This document shows positions 1-8,289 of a stretch of 44,046 bases of DNA, piece after piece (within the stretch, counting starts at the first letter, position 1; every line of letters begins with the position of its first letter). The notes below the pieces were generated by a model. The model searched no databases. It saw only the letters and a program-made list of their open reading frames with translations, and had not been told where the DNA came from. Location: contig CAZMXS010000039.1 of assembly GCA_964570325.1 (NCBI GenBank), positions 1 to 44,046 of the forward strand, in the 5' to 3' direction. The DNA is from CAZMXS01 sp964570325 (lineage in GTDB: Bacteria > Verrucomicrobiota > Kiritimatiellia > CAIQIC01 > CAZMXS01). Made by a program: the position numbers and the translations under genes.

Positions 1-241
1 GCAGGGCCGCCGCCGGCGGCGGCGCGGCAGACATCGTGGGCGCCCCATCCGGGGATGGCTGGGGATAGAAAGTTAGCTGGCTGTTATCGCGTTCCGTCAT
101 GGGAACAACCATTGCCAAAGACCAATTCCCGGTTTCCAAACGAACCACCGACCGGCACTATACCAGTCGTGCTCCCAAGCCCTCCGCATTACGAACACCT
201 TGGATATAACACGATTACCCTGCCCCATTTACCTTTCACCC
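1..241. other. Non-coding stretch at window start
   Basis: This stretch lies downstream of the caspase gene that ends at 242. I see no convincing complete gene in it. On the minus strand an ATG at 34-32, preceded by a G-rich stretch, opens an Ala/Pro-rich frame that runs off the window, so the next gene of the operon or a separate gene could begin there. Only eleven codons are visible, so it is not called. I see no clear terminator. Confidence 0.4.
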
Positions 242-2143
242 TTATTCCTCCGGCCGCACCCACAGCGTCACATAAGCGTTGGTACTCACCGGGCGCCGCC
301 AGTTGGCGTCAAGATCGCATTCGCTGTCGGCGACCGCCACGACGTGCGCCGACCCAATGACCTCGCCGCCCGCTGCCGTGGGCGTGCCGGGTGCGTCGCC
401 GGTTTTCTCGACCAGCTCGAAACGCATACCCGGCTGCACTCCGTTCAGGGCGCCCACGCCGGCGCGCAGGCGCGAGCCGGCCTGATGAAAGACGCGGGCG
501 GCCTGCGGCCGGACTTCCAAAGCGCGCGTTTGGATCTGCGCCGCCAGCCGTTCGCTGACGGCCAGCACATCGCCATCCTGATCCGCTGTGGCGGGATACG
601 ATCCCAGCACGCGCGTGGTTTCCGTGTCCACCAGGCGCAGAAACAGGCGGCCGCCGTCCGCCTGCGGCACCCAGTCGCCCACCAGCAGCAGGCTGGCGGG
701 CAGCAGGCGGCCGACCGCGGTGCGCGCGTCCGGCGCCGCGAGGTCGGACACGCCAAGGTTCATTTCGCGCAGGATATCCTGCAAGTTCTCGCGCTCCACC
801 AGCACCAGGCCGCCCAGTCGCTCGAACGCCGCGCGCAATCCGATCCGGTACAGCAACGCCTGCGCCTCCGCGGCCGCGTCGCCGCCCACCGCCTGGGGCC
901 CGAGACAAGCCAGAATACGCGGCGCGGCATAGCCGGGCGCCGGCGGACCCGGCACACGGCCCGCTCGCCGGGCCGCTTCGATCCGGCCAATCAACTGCCG
1001 CAGTTCCTCCTGATCCCGCGCGCGGCGGTCCTGGTCCACGTAGGCCGCCACGGCGCGCGCCAGCCCGTCCTCGGGACTGAGATTAAGGACGGCCCGCAGC
1101 AGATTCCGCGCCGCGTTCGTCGCGCCCTGGCTATTCATCAGCATCGCGTCGCCAAGCGCCTGATCGCGCGCCACGCCGCTCAACGCCGGTTCCGCGCCGC
1201 GGGTGGCGGCGGCGGCCGCGACGGCCGGCGCCGGCGCGGCCTCCGGCAGTGTCGCACCCGGCCGGAGGAACACAAATTCACCGCCGGCATGGGACGGCAA
1301 CGCGAGCGGACCCATGCGCACCATCTGGCCGGCCAGCGTGCTGACCCGGTCACGCAGCGCCAGGCCCATCTCGGAGGCGGAGAAAACCGGACGGTCGCCA
1401 TATTGCAGGTAGTTGAGCAGCACCGTCGCGAACACACTGTGTCCCGCGCCGTTGTCCAGCACCGGCTCGAGGTCACCGCTGCTGATCAGATAACGGGAGG
1501 GCTTGACCAGCGCGCGCCGGTACCAGCTCTGATCGGATTGGATCGGCGCCAGTTCATCGCCCCGGAACAGCGATCCCGCGTAACAGGAATCGGCCACGAC
1601 CAGCACATGACGCGCCTCCGAGGCGCCGATGATCTTGGACAGCGTGGAGTTCCAGATCCAGTCCTCCTTGGGTTCGCGCGCGCCGTCCTTCTTGCGCGCA
1701 TCGCACGGGATCCAGAACCCCTCGCCCAGTTTCGGGTCAAAAAAGCCATGACCCGCGAAGTAGATCAGCACCGCGTCATCCACGCCCAGACTCGCGAGGC
1801 CGTCGAGCGTCTGCATGATGGCCGCGCGCGTGGCCTGGCGGTCGAAAAGCCGCCGCACCTCAAAGTGGTACTGCCGTTCGAGAACATTGGCGACCGCCTC
1901 GGCATCCTGGCGCGCCGTGGACAATGGCTCCCAAGCCTGCGGCCGGCGGGCATCGTAGTCGTTAATGCCAATGACGATGGCGTGATAACGCGGAACCAGG
2001 TTGGTAAGCGTGGCGAACGGCGACCACTCCAAATCGCGGCCGCGCACCCAGCCGCGGTCCGCGGGCGCGGCCGTCTGGGCCGGCGCCGACGCCGCGCCGA
2101 TGATGCAAATCGCCCCGATCGCGATGATGATCCTACCGCGCAT
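242..2143 (-). CDS. Secreted caspase-fold (C14-like) protease with C-terminal CsgG/FlgT-like domain
   Basis: The 633-residue protein begins with a signal peptide or membrane anchor (about residues 1-23). A caspase/metacaspase-like peptidase domain follows at about 50-295. The dyad is visible: His132 in the motif YFAGHGFFD and Cys187 in VVADSCYAGS, the usual HG and DSCYSG blocks of family C14. An Ala-rich linker leads to a C-terminal half (about 408-633) resembling CsgG/FlgT-like envelope domains, with the pattern LVERENLQDILREMNLGVSD and a 'level of name/value' region. The start ATG is preceded by a GGGGGAT ribosome site, and the gene overlaps the end of the upstream lipoprotein gene by 11 bases. 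It is the last visible gene of a sigma/anti-sigma operon. The enzyme probably acts in the periplasm or at the outer membrane; its substrate is unknown. The lipoprotein encoded next door carries the same kind of C-terminal domain, so the two may form a complex. Confidence 0.85.
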   Translation of the reverse strand: MRGRIIIAIGAICIIGAASAPAQTAAPADRGWVRGRDLEWSPFATLTNLVPRYHAIVIGINDYDARRPQAWEPLSTARQDAEAVANVLERQYHFEVRRLFDRQATRAAIMQTLDGLASLGVDDAVLIYFAGHGFFDPKLGEGFWIPCDARKKDGAREPKEDWIWNSTLSKIIGASEARHVLVVADSCYAGSLFRGDELAPIQSDQSWYRRALVKPSRYLISSGDLEPVLDNGAGHSVFATVLLNYLQYGDRPVFSASEMGLALRDRVSTLAGQMVRMGPLALPSHAGGEFVFLRPGATLPEAAPAPAVAAAAATRGAEPALSGVARDQALGDAMLMNSQGATNAARNLLRAVLNLSPEDGLARAVAAYVDQDRRARDQEELRQLIGRIEAARRAGRVPGPPAPGYAAPRILACLGPQAVGGDAAAEAQALLYRIGLRAAFERLGGLVLVERENLQDILREMNLGVSDLAAPDARTAVGRLLPASLLLVGDWVPQADGGRLFLRLVDTETTRVLGSYPATADQDGDVLAVSERLAAQIQTRALEVRPQAARVFHQAGSRLRAGVGALNGVQPGMRFELVEKTGDAPGTPTAAGGEVIGSAHVVAVADSECDLDANWRRPVSTNAYVTLWVRPEE

Positions 2144-4145
2144 AGACCAGATCCCCCGCCTTAATTTGTTCAGTCGCCCCGGCCGGCTGGATTATTCCCT
2201 CGCCGCTGGCGTTTTGCACGCGCTCAATCTTCAGTTCCACGGGTGTGGCGCCGCACTTGAGGATCGTCCCGGATGATGGCGCGGCCCCGTCCTCGCCAAC
2301 CGGCCGGATCAGGAAGCGGGTGCCGGCGCGCACCCCGCTGTCCGCGCCGGCGTCAATAACCGCGGTTCCATCGCCGACGGACGCAATCCGCGCCGCGACC
2401 AGGGGAAAGGCCTGCTCGATTTTCAGCACCAGGCCGCCGACCTGGTAATCCAGCGCGGCGCCCATGGTCTCGGTGTAGACATCGCCGGTCCACAGGCGGC
2501 GGCCGTCGGCCGTATCCACCACGCGGGCGACCAGTGTCAGCCCGCCGCCGTTGGCCAGCACAGTGGTCAACAACACCAGCTCGGCCGGCAGCATCTTGCC
2601 CACCCGCAGGGCCGCGTCCCGGTCGGCCAGGTCGGACAGGCTCAACTCCTGCTCGCGCAGGATCAGGCCCCAGCCGGCCGCATCGCGCTCCAGCAGGCGG
2701 AAACGCGCCGGGGCGCGCATGATCTCCACCTCCAGGCCATTGCGGATCAATCCGGCCAGCGCAGTGTCCGGCGCGTTGGCCGGCGGCGGCACGCCAAGCC
2801 GCAAACGATATTCCTCGTCCAGGTATTCCGGAGCGCGGCGCACCACCACCAAGCGTTTCGCTATGGTATTGCCGGCGACATCGGCGGCCGCGACCACCAA
2901 TTCATTGGTTCCCGCGTCCAGCGGTATGCGCCGGGCAAACCGTTTCTGCCGCGCCCCGCGCTCATCCGGCTGCAGCACGTCCTCGCCGTTGACCGTGATG
3001 GCCCCCAGCCCGCCGCCATCGCCGGCGACGCCGTCCAGATAGAACTCCTCATCAAAAACCACACTGAAGACCTCGCTGTTCAGCGTCAACGCGGGCTTGA
3101 GGCGATCGGCGGTTGGCTTGGGCGCGGCCGGCACATCCGGCGTGCCGGCGGCCGCGACGGCATAGGCGTCCAACGCCGGCCGGGCGGCCAACGTCGCCAG
3201 TTCGTTCGCCGCCACCAAGGTGCGGAAAACATTCCCCGCCGCGTCGCGCGCCTCGACCAGGGCGGGCCGATCCGCATCCAGTTCCAGATCCAGTTCGAGC
3301 CGCGACTGATCCGCGCGCCCCAGCCGGTCGCGGCCGTCCACTTTGACTTGCGCCAGCAGGTGATCGTCCACGCAGACGGCGGCGGCAATCCAGTGGCCGC
3401 GAACGCGGCGCACGTCCCGGATCAGCAGTTCGGGCGGCCGCCAGTCGGCAATCACAAGCCAATCTCGCGCCGTCTGCTGCCCGGCCAGATCGGTCGCGGC
3501 GACCGTGATCCGATTGGTTCCGGCCCGCAACGGGACCGCCGCGCGCAGCGGGAAGTCGCGCGAAGCCAATTCGATAAACTCGGGCCGGCCGGCAATGGTG
3601 ACGGCCCGCACATAGCCTTCCGCCGCGACCGCGCCCGACAGATGGCAGGTCCGAAGCCGCGTGTAGCCGCCGGTGTCCGGATCAAACCGAATCGCCGGCG
3701 GCGGCGCGCCGGCGGCGGTGACCTGCCGGGCGCGCGCCAGGTTCAGGTAATGCCGCGCCCGGCCGGAAGGCTCCTGCTCCAGAGAAAGCTCAAGATAGCG
3801 GATCGCGGCCGGTGTTTCATCGAGGTGGTAAAGACAGACCCCCAGTTCGCGGTGCGGGAAGTAACCTTCGACGAAATGGAGGCCATAGGTCCGGGCTCGC
3901 CACATGTCCCGGGGATAGCCAAACCGCGCGCCGGGGCGCAGGCCGAGGGCCGACTCAAAGTCCGCGCGCGCCGCCGCATAGTCGCCGCGAGCCAGCCGCG
4001 CGCTGCCGCGCGCGTAATAATTCCACCAGTTGTGATGATAGAGAACATCGGCGGAACCCGCGCCCTCGTCGGGCGTGGTCCGACAGCTCATGGCCGCGGC
4101 CAGCAAACCGGCCGCGGCCAGATGCGTCATCAGCCCGTGTTTCAT
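2133..4145 (-). CDS. TPR / Ig-like lipoprotein with C-terminal CsgG-like domain
   Basis: The 670-residue protein starts with a signal sequence ending in AAAMSC, a plausible lipobox that places Cys21 at the mature N-terminus. Residues about 40-160 contain TPR-like helices (YARGSARLARGDYAAARAD and a following unit). The middle has two beta-rich Ig-like segments with repeated 'AGTNRITVAATDLAGQ' and 'AGTNELVVAAADVAGN' phrases, typical of extracellular beta-sandwich repeats. The C-terminal third (about 455-670) resembles the CsgG-like half of the downstream caspase protein: a 'RFRLLERDAAGWGLILREQE' block followed by a DxxxALRVGKMLPAELVLL block. The start overlaps the anti-sigma stop as ATGA, indicating translational coupling. 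It is probably a periplasmic or outer-membrane scaffold for the caspase protein; the function is inferred from context only. Confidence 0.75.
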   Translation of the reverse strand: MKHGLMTHLAAAGLLAAAMSCRTTPDEGAGSADVLYHHNWWNYYARGSARLARGDYAAARADFESALGLRPGARFGYPRDMWRARTYGLHFVEGYFPHRELGVCLYHLDETPAAIRYLELSLEQEPSGRARHYLNLARARQVTAAGAPPPAIRFDPDTGGYTRLRTCHLSGAVAAEGYVRAVTIAGRPEFIELASRDFPLRAAVPLRAGTNRITVAATDLAGQQTARDWLVIADWRPPELLIRDVRRVRGHWIAAAVCVDDHLLAQVKVDGRDRLGRADQSRLELDLELDADRPALVEARDAAGNVFRTLVAANELATLAARPALDAYAVAAAGTPDVPAAPKPTADRLKPALTLNSEVFSVVFDEEFYLDGVAGDGGGLGAITVNGEDVLQPDERGARQKRFARRIPLDAGTNELVVAAADVAGNTIAKRLVVVRRAPEYLDEEYRLRLGVPPPANAPDTALAGLIRNGLEVEIMRAPARFRLLERDAAGWGLILREQELSLSDLADRDAALRVGKMLPAELVLLTTVLANGGGLTLVARVVDTADGRRLWTGDVYTETMGAALDYQVGGLVLKIEQAFPLVAARIASVGDGTAVIDAGADSGVRAGTRFLIRPVGEDGAAPSSGTILKCGATPVELKIERVQNASGEGIIQPAGATEQIKAGDLVYAR

Positions 4146-4891
4146 TGCCCGGTTGCGGATCGGCCCAGTTCGGCGACAATCGTCCCGGCGAAATCATCCA
4201 CCTGCTCGCGAAAGGCCTGGCGCCCCTGAAAATAACGCGCCCACTCCCGCGCGGGTGCGCCGCCACCGGCGCGCATGGCGACAACCTGCACGCTGAAATT
4301 GCCATTGGCCAGCTCTTGGAATCGAGCGCCCAGACGCCACTGGCCGCGACGGTCGGAATGCGCGGCCCAACGTTCCGCAACGGCCTTTTGCAGCGCCGCC
4401 TGGAACATCTTCATTTGCGCCGAAGTATAGTATGGCGGCGGCGCCTCCCCGCCGCGCACCGCCGGGCCAACGAATTGCGGCGGCGCCCATTCCAACGCCG
4501 CCGCCGGATAGTAGGCGTGCAGACCAACCACGATCAGCAGGCCGGCCGCCAGCGCCAGCACCGCGCTCCACGCCGCGCGGGGGCGGCGTGTGACAAAAGC
4601 CGACAGGCTTCGCAGGAGCGGGAATGAAAGGAGAATCCCGGCGGGTTCGCCCCCTGCCTCCGGGGTCCCGGCCGTGGACTGCTCAAGCGCCTGCCAAACC
4701 TGTCCCTCAAGCTGTTCGGCGGTCAGGTCTATGCGCGGCATCAGCTCGCGCAGCCGACCGTCCAGACGCCGGATCATCATGGCCTCGTCGCGCAGCCGGG
4801 GGTTCCGGGCCAATTCTGCCTCGAATTGCGCCCGCTCGGTGGAATTCAGCTCGCCGTGCGCATAAGCCCAGATTTTTGCTTCGTCGTTCAT
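4142..4891 (-). CDS. Single-pass membrane anti-sigma factor-like protein
   Basis: The 249-residue protein lies 20 bases after the sigma factor gene and overlaps the lipoprotein gene as ATGA. The N-terminus (about 1-50) has the pattern common to anti-sigma factors: a short acidic helix, then ELNSTERAQFEAELARNP and RLRDE. It lacks the Cys/His zinc motif of ZAS-type anti-sigma domains. One transmembrane helix is visible at about 107-127 (AAWSAVLALAAGLLIVVGL). The part after it (about 130-249) would lie outside the cytoplasmic membrane and may sense envelope signals. Anti-sigma function is inferred from position and topology; the N-terminal similarity supports it but is modest. Confidence 0.75.
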   Translation of the reverse strand: MNDEAKIWAYAHGELNSTERAQFEAELARNPRLRDEAMMIRRLDGRLRELMPRIDLTAEQLEGQVWQALEQSTAGTPEAGGEPAGILLSFPLLRSLSAFVTRRPRAAWSAVLALAAGLLIVVGLHAYYPAAALEWAPPQFVGPAVRGGEAPPPYYTSAQMKMFQAALQKAVAERWAAHSDRRGQWRLGARFQELANGNFSVQVVAMRAGGGAPAREWARYFQGRQAFREQVDDFAGTIVAELGRSATGQ

Positions 4892-4911
4892 GATCCAGTC
4901 CCGCCACCCTT

Positions 4912-5529
4912 TTAGTCGTATGAGTCGAGCAAAACTTCCCCGGCGGCAGGGCTTTTTTCGATCATTTCCCTCAATTTATTGAGGCATTTTGACAAGCGCG
5001 AGCCGACGGTATTAATGGACAAACCCAGTTCATCCGCCATTTCCTTGTAGGATTTTCCGTCCAGGTAAAAGCGCCGGATAGCTTCCCGGCAGGTGGCATC
5101 AAGCCCGCCGAGAATGTCGCGCAGCACCCGGGCGCGCTCATGCAGGATGATTTCGCGCACCGGATCCCATTCCCGGCCGGCGGCGTAGTCGCGCCGGAAG
5201 ACGCTGGTGGAGGAATCGTCGGACATTTCCTGCATGGGCACGAAATGCTGGCGGCGCCGGTACTGGCGGCGGACCTCGTCAATGCAGCGGCGGATACAGA
5301 CTTTCTTGATGAAATGCAGGAGACTGGATTCCGCCGTAAGCCGGTCCGCCGCCTTGACCAGCTCGGTCCGAACCTGTTGGGCGACCTCCTGCTGCACGGT
5401 CTCGTTGAAACACCACTTGGACCAGCCGACCACGGCACGGATCAGCGCGTCATGCTCCCGCAAGACTGCGTCCCACGCCCCCGGATCACCGGCTTGAAGC
5501 TGCCGCAGAATATCCGCCTTGATCGGCAT
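4912..5529 (-). CDS. ECF-type RNA polymerase sigma-70 factor
   Basis: The 205-residue protein has sigma region 2 at about 20-95 (HDALIRAVVGWSKW, then the core-binding and -10 recognition segment with IRRCIDEVRRQYRRRQ). Region 4 is at about 135-195, with the helix-turn-helix FYLDGKSYKEMADELGLSINTVGSRLSKCLNKLRE. There is no region 1 or 3, and the length is that of the ECF group. I chose the ATG at 5529 because GGGAG sits eight bases before it. An in-frame ATG at 5640 would add 37 residues unlike any sigma N-terminus. It heads the operon sigma, anti-sigma, lipoprotein, caspase, so it probably drives its own operon and a wider envelope regulon. Confidence 0.92.
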   Translation of the reverse strand: MPIKADILRQLQAGDPGAWDAVLREHDALIRAVVGWSKWCFNETVQQEVAQQVRTELVKAADRLTAESSLLHFIKKVCIRRCIDEVRRQYRRRQHFVPMQEMSDDSSTSVFRRDYAAGREWDPVREIILHERARVLRDILGGLDATCREAIRRFYLDGKSYKEMADELGLSINTVGSRLSKCLNKLREMIEKSPAAGEVLLDSYD

Positions 5530-5551
5530 GCCACATTCTCCCAGGGCCAAA

Positions 5552-5578
5552 GTAACAAAAAGATCGCGCCCGTAACAA
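5552..5578. promoter_or_regulatory. Pair of GTAACAA direct repeats ahead of the sigma gene
   Basis: GTAACAA occurs at 5552-5558 and again at 5572-5578 in the leader region of the sigma gene. The copies are exactly 20 bases apart, about two helical turns, which suits a protein binding one face of DNA. They could belong to the sigma operon promoter or be an activator site. No strong -35/-10 pair is visible, so the role is only a suggestion. Confidence 0.25.
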
Positions 5579-5744
5579 GTAATTGCGCCTGGTCGCCGAC
5601 CCGCGGCCGGCGCATCCGAACCCGGGCTCGCCTTTTCCACCCCCCGCCCCGGTCACATTCCGATGGACAATCGTCACTCCCGAGATACCCGGCGCGCCGG
5701 CGCAAAACGCGCCGCATGCCCGCCGGCGTCGCCAAAAATAAGCC

Positions 5745-5767
5745 TTATACTTTGCTTGACAAAGTGC
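5745..5767 (+). promoter_or_regulatory. Palindromic operator (copy 1) and promoter of the membrane protein/regulator pair
   Basis: A perfect inverted repeat, ACTTTG (5749-5754) and CAAAGT (5760-5765), lies inside a 23-base block that matches the block at 6848-6870 at 16 of 23 positions, including the shared TTATACT start and GC end. A TTGACA -35 box (5756-5761) overlaps the right arm; 17 bases on is a weak -10, TATCCA (5779-5784). Binding there would block RNA polymerase. The likely binder is the winged-helix protein encoded at 6413, which would give negative autoregulation. Confidence 0.6.
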
Positions 5768-5795
5768 TTTGCTTGGCGTATCCATAGTGTTTGAA

Positions 5796-6416
5796 ATGAT
5801 TGCCCACCACATTCATGACGCGCTGGCGCAGGTCCGCGCCTTGCAGGAGCTGATCCTGGAGAAACGGATTTTCCGAGGCTACTCGGGCCGGGCGCGGATC
5901 GCATCGGGCGCGCTGGCGCTGGCCGCCGCCGGGATGCTGGCATGCGGCGGCGTTCCGCCGTCAGCGCGCGCCCACCTCCTGGTCTGGGGCATGGTGCTGG
6001 CCGCCGCGCTCCTGCTGAATTATGGCGCCCTCGCCTACTCCTTTTGCTTTGACCCTGCGTTCCAGCGCAATCCGCGCCTGCTCAAGCCGGCGGCGGACGC
6101 CGTGCCGCCGCTGCTGGTCGGCGGCGGGCTCTCGATTGCGCTGATCGCGGCCGGCCAGTGGAACCTGCTCTTCGGAACCTGGATGGGGCTTTACGGCCTG
6201 GCGCACACCGCCTGCCGCCATTCCCTGCCCGCCGGCAACTATGCGGTCGGCCTGTACTACCTGGCAGCCGGGGCGATCTGCCTGCTGGCGCCGGGCGTTT
6301 CGTTCCTGAATCCCTGGCCGATGGGAATCGTCTTCTGCGCCGGCGAGCTGGCCGGCGGCCTGATCCTGATCGTAACCCGGGACCGCGTGCTGGCCCCGCC
6401 CGGAGCGGCAACATGA
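5796..6416 (+). CDS. Multi-pass membrane protein of unknown function
   Basis: The protein has about 206 residues from the ATG at 5796; earlier in-frame TTG (5769) and GTG (5787) codons are alternatives, and none has a clear Shine-Dalgarno. After a helical cytoplasmic N-terminus (HDALAQVRALQELILEKRIF) there are about five or six hydrophobic segments. These include ASGALALAAAGMLACGG, LVWGMVLAAALLLNYGALAY and VGLYYLAAGAICLLA. I recognise no named catalytic motif. The stop overlaps the regulator start as ATGA, so the two are translated together, which is typical where a small membrane protein and its winged-helix regulator form a unit. If the promoter at 5756-5784 is real, the transcript would begin only a few bases before the ATG. 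Confidence 0.75.
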   Translation: MIAHHIHDALAQVRALQELILEKRIFRGYSGRARIASGALALAAAGMLACGGVPPSARAHLLVWGMVLAAALLLNYGALAYSFCFDPAFQRNPRLLKPAADAVPPLLVGGGLSIALIAAGQWNLLFGTWMGLYGLAHTACRHSLPAGNYAVGLYYLAAGAICLLAPGVSFLNPWPMGIVFCAGELAGGLILIVTRDRVLAPPGAAT

Positions 6417-6793
6417 CCACCGAAAACGGCAATCCCTACGAGGCGCTCGAACGCATTTTTCACGAGCCCAACCGCCTTGCAATCATGTCGGCCCTGTGCG
6501 CCGCACCCGGCCGCGCAGGCCTGACCTTCAACGAGCTCAAGGCGGCCTGCGCGCTGACCGACGGCAATCTCAATCGCCACTTGAAGGCGCTCGAGGACGC
6601 CGGCGCGGTCCGGATTGAAAAAGCCTTCGTCCGCGCAAAACCGCGCACCACGATCCGCCTTTCGGCGCGCGGGCTGGATCGCTTCAGCGAATACCTGGCC
6701 GCGTTGGATGAAGTCCTGGTCAAGGCCCGCCAGGCCCTACCCCATGAAAATCGCCGCTGCGCCCCCACCCTGAGCCGCGTAGTCCGCGTCTAA
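6413..6793 (+). CDS. Winged-helix transcriptional regulator (HTH_34 / ArsR-MarR-like)
   Basis: The 126-residue cytoplasmic DNA-binding protein has helix 1 HEPNRLAIMSAL, a recognition region FNELKAACALTDGNLNRHLK, LEDAGAV, and a wing with RAKPRTTIRLSARGLDRF. The 'LTDGNLNRHL' and 'KPRTT' signatures are those of the single-domain winged-helix family often called HTH_34. A C-terminal helix (YLAALDEVLVKARQAL) probably dimerises. I set the start at the ATG overlapping the stop of the preceding membrane protein gene; longer readings from upstream would run through that gene. There is no visible metal- or ligand-binding motif. Two related palindromes, before its own transcription unit and before the next gene, are its probable targets. 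Confidence 0.88.
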   Translation: MTTENGNPYEALERIFHEPNRLAIMSALCAAPGRAGLTFNELKAACALTDGNLNRHLKALEDAGAVRIEKAFVRAKPRTTIRLSARGLDRFSEYLAALDEVLVKARQALPHENRRCAPTLSRVVRV

Positions 6794-6847
6794 ACCCAAG
6801 GAGAACCGAAACCGGATGAAGAAACCCAAGCCCGATATCCGCTGGCA

Positions 6848-6870
6848 TTATACTCTGCAATGCAGAGCGC
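6848..6870 (+). promoter_or_regulatory. Palindromic operator (copy 2) before the second membrane protein gene
   Basis: A perfect inverted repeat, CTCTGCA (6853-6859) and TGCAGAG (6861-6867), is centred on A6860. It lies in the 131-base gap between the regulator and the next gene. The surrounding 23 bases align without gaps with 5745-5767, and both contain a TATACT hexamer that could act as a -10. No good -35 is visible. It is probably bound by the winged-helix protein encoded immediately upstream. Confidence 0.6.
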
Positions 6871-6924
6871 TTTGCGCTGAAATCGCGCGGTGCCGGCTCG
6901 AACCCCGCAAACGAGGAGGAACAC

Positions 6925-8097
6925 ATGGACCCCCGCACCGCGCCCGCGGCCAATCCACCCGGGCCTGACCCCGCGCCGTCATCGCCGCCGCCCCCGTCCG
7001 GGCGCGCGCGCGCCGCCTGGGGCCTGGCCGCCGGCCTGCTCCTCGGCCTGCCGCTGCTGGGTTTGTGGCGGGCGGGTTTGCCGCTGGCCCCCCACCTGCG
7101 CTTCCCGCCTATTCCGCGCGTGGCCGAGCCGCCCGGCTTCTCATGGCCGGCGTTTGCCCTGTTCGCCGTACTGGGGTTGGCCTTGTTATGGCCGGTGCTG
7201 GGCCACGCGGCGCGGAACTGGCAGCGGCGCCCACCCGCGGGACGCTTCACCTGGTGGGGCTGGGCGGCGGTTGCGTGGACGGCCGTGAGCTGGTGGGTGG
7301 CTTGGAACCGCCACGCCTGGCTCGCCGCCTGGCCGGCATCGTCCTTCACCGCGCTCTGGCTGGGTTACATCGTCACCGTCAATGCCCTGACGTTCCGGCG
7401 CGCAGGCCGCTGCCTGATGCTGGAGCGGCCCGGCTATTTCCTGGCGCTTTTTCCGGCCAGCGCGGCGTTCTGGTGGTTCTTTGAGTACCTCAACCGGTTC
7501 GTCGAAAATTGGCATTACATCGGCGCGGAAGACATGTCTCCGGCGCGCTATTTCCTGACCGCGACCCTGCCGTTTGCCACCGTCCTGCCGGCGGTTTTGA
7601 GCACCCGCGCCTGGCTCGAAACTCATCTCGCGCCAATCGTCGCCCGACCGGCGATGGGCATACCGGGATGGAGTATGCCGGCCGCTTGGGCCGCGATTGG
7701 TATTTCCGTCTTCGGCCTGGCCGGGATCGGAGTCTGGCCCGATCGGCTGTTCCCGCTGCTATGGGTCACGCCGCCGTTGCTGGTTTTGGCGCTGCGCGTC
7801 GCGGCGGGCGACACCCGGGCGCGGCCGTATCTCTCCGCCGCCGGGCTGCAGCAGATCGAACGGTTGGCGCTGGCGGCGCTGATCTGCGGCTTTTTCTGGG
7901 AGTTGTGGAATTTCAACAGTTCGCCGAAGTGGGTATATACGGTGCCGTACGTCGGCCGTTTCCGAATCTTCGAGATGCCGGTGGTGGGCTACGCCGGCTA
8001 CCTGCCCTTCGGATTGGAATGCGGTCTGGCCGCGGAGTTGGTGGCCGAGTGGTTCGCGCGCCGTCCGCGGGCGAAAGCCGCGGCCGATGCGAATTAA
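6925..8097 (+). CDS. Multi-pass membrane protein of unknown family
   Basis: The 390-residue protein starts at an ATG with a strong GAGGAGG ribosome site. A Pro-rich cytoplasmic tail (residues 1-28) precedes about nine or ten hydrophobic segments, including WGLAAGLLLGLPLLGLW, WPAFALFAVLGLALLWPVLG, FPASAAFWWFFEYLNRF and LALAALICGFFWELWNF. Conserved-looking polar and aromatic clusters (FFEYLNRFVENWHY; FFWELWNFNSSPKW; EMPVVGYAGYLPFGLEC) suggest a real functional core within the membrane, but I do not recognise a named family. An operator like that of the upstream regulator unit lies in its promoter region, so it probably belongs to the same small regulon. Confidence 0.75.
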   Translation: MDPRTAPAANPPGPDPAPSSPPPPSGRARAAWGLAAGLLLGLPLLGLWRAGLPLAPHLRFPPIPRVAEPPGFSWPAFALFAVLGLALLWPVLGHAARNWQRRPPAGRFTWWGWAAVAWTAVSWWVAWNRHAWLAAWPASSFTALWLGYIVTVNALTFRRAGRCLMLERPGYFLALFPASAAFWWFFEYLNRFVENWHYIGAEDMSPARYFLTATLPFATVLPAVLSTRAWLETHLAPIVARPAMGIPGWSMPAAWAAIGISVFGLAGIGVWPDRLFPLLWVTPPLLVLALRVAAGDTRARPYLSAAGLQQIERLALAALICGFFWELWNFNSSPKWVYTVPYVGRFRIFEMPVVGYAGYLPFGLECGLAAELVAEWFARRPRAKAAADAN

Positions 8098-8236
8098 ACC
8101 GAGCGCGCAGCCAACCCACGGCCCATGCGGCGCGCTCCAGTTGAAACTCCGGCGGCGGGATGACCATCCAGATCGCGCCCATTCGGCGCCGGCTTTTGAG
8201 GCGCGCGCACGCGGGCCGCTTATCCCCATTTACGCC

Positions 8237-8265
8237 TTAACAGATGTAAAGCGTTTTACTACATT
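8237..8265 (+). promoter_or_regulatory. Promoter with LacI-type operator in its spacer, driving the amylase gene
   Basis: TTAACA (8237-8242), a 17-base spacer, and TACATT (8260-8265) form a plausible sigma-70 promoter. The spacer is almost filled by TGTAAAGCGTTTTACT (8245-8260), an AAAGCG-centred palindrome of the form bound by LacI/CcpA-family repressors. The transcript would begin near 8272, leaving a short leader that carries AGAGGGAG before the TTG start. Sugar-dependent repression of the amylase is a natural reading, although no LacI-family gene lies in this window. Confidence 0.55.
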
Positions 8266-8289
8266 AACCGGTAGAGGGAGCCTTCCATC

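Noticed and set aside
200..2164. Long open frame on the plus strand opposite the caspase gene
   Set aside because: It is an Arg/His/Gln-rich antisense reading caused by high GC; the minus-strand gene has a signal peptide, catalytic motifs and operon context.
6884..6915. T-loop-like GGTTCGAGCC on the minus strand, suggesting a tRNA
   Set aside because: The flanking bases do not pair into a T-stem, and no acceptor, D or anticodon arms can be built.
6816..6968. Short open frame (about 50 codons) between the regulator and the second membrane protein gene, with AGGAG upstream
   Set aside because: It contains the palindromic operator and runs into the next gene in another frame; the peptide shows no protein-like features.
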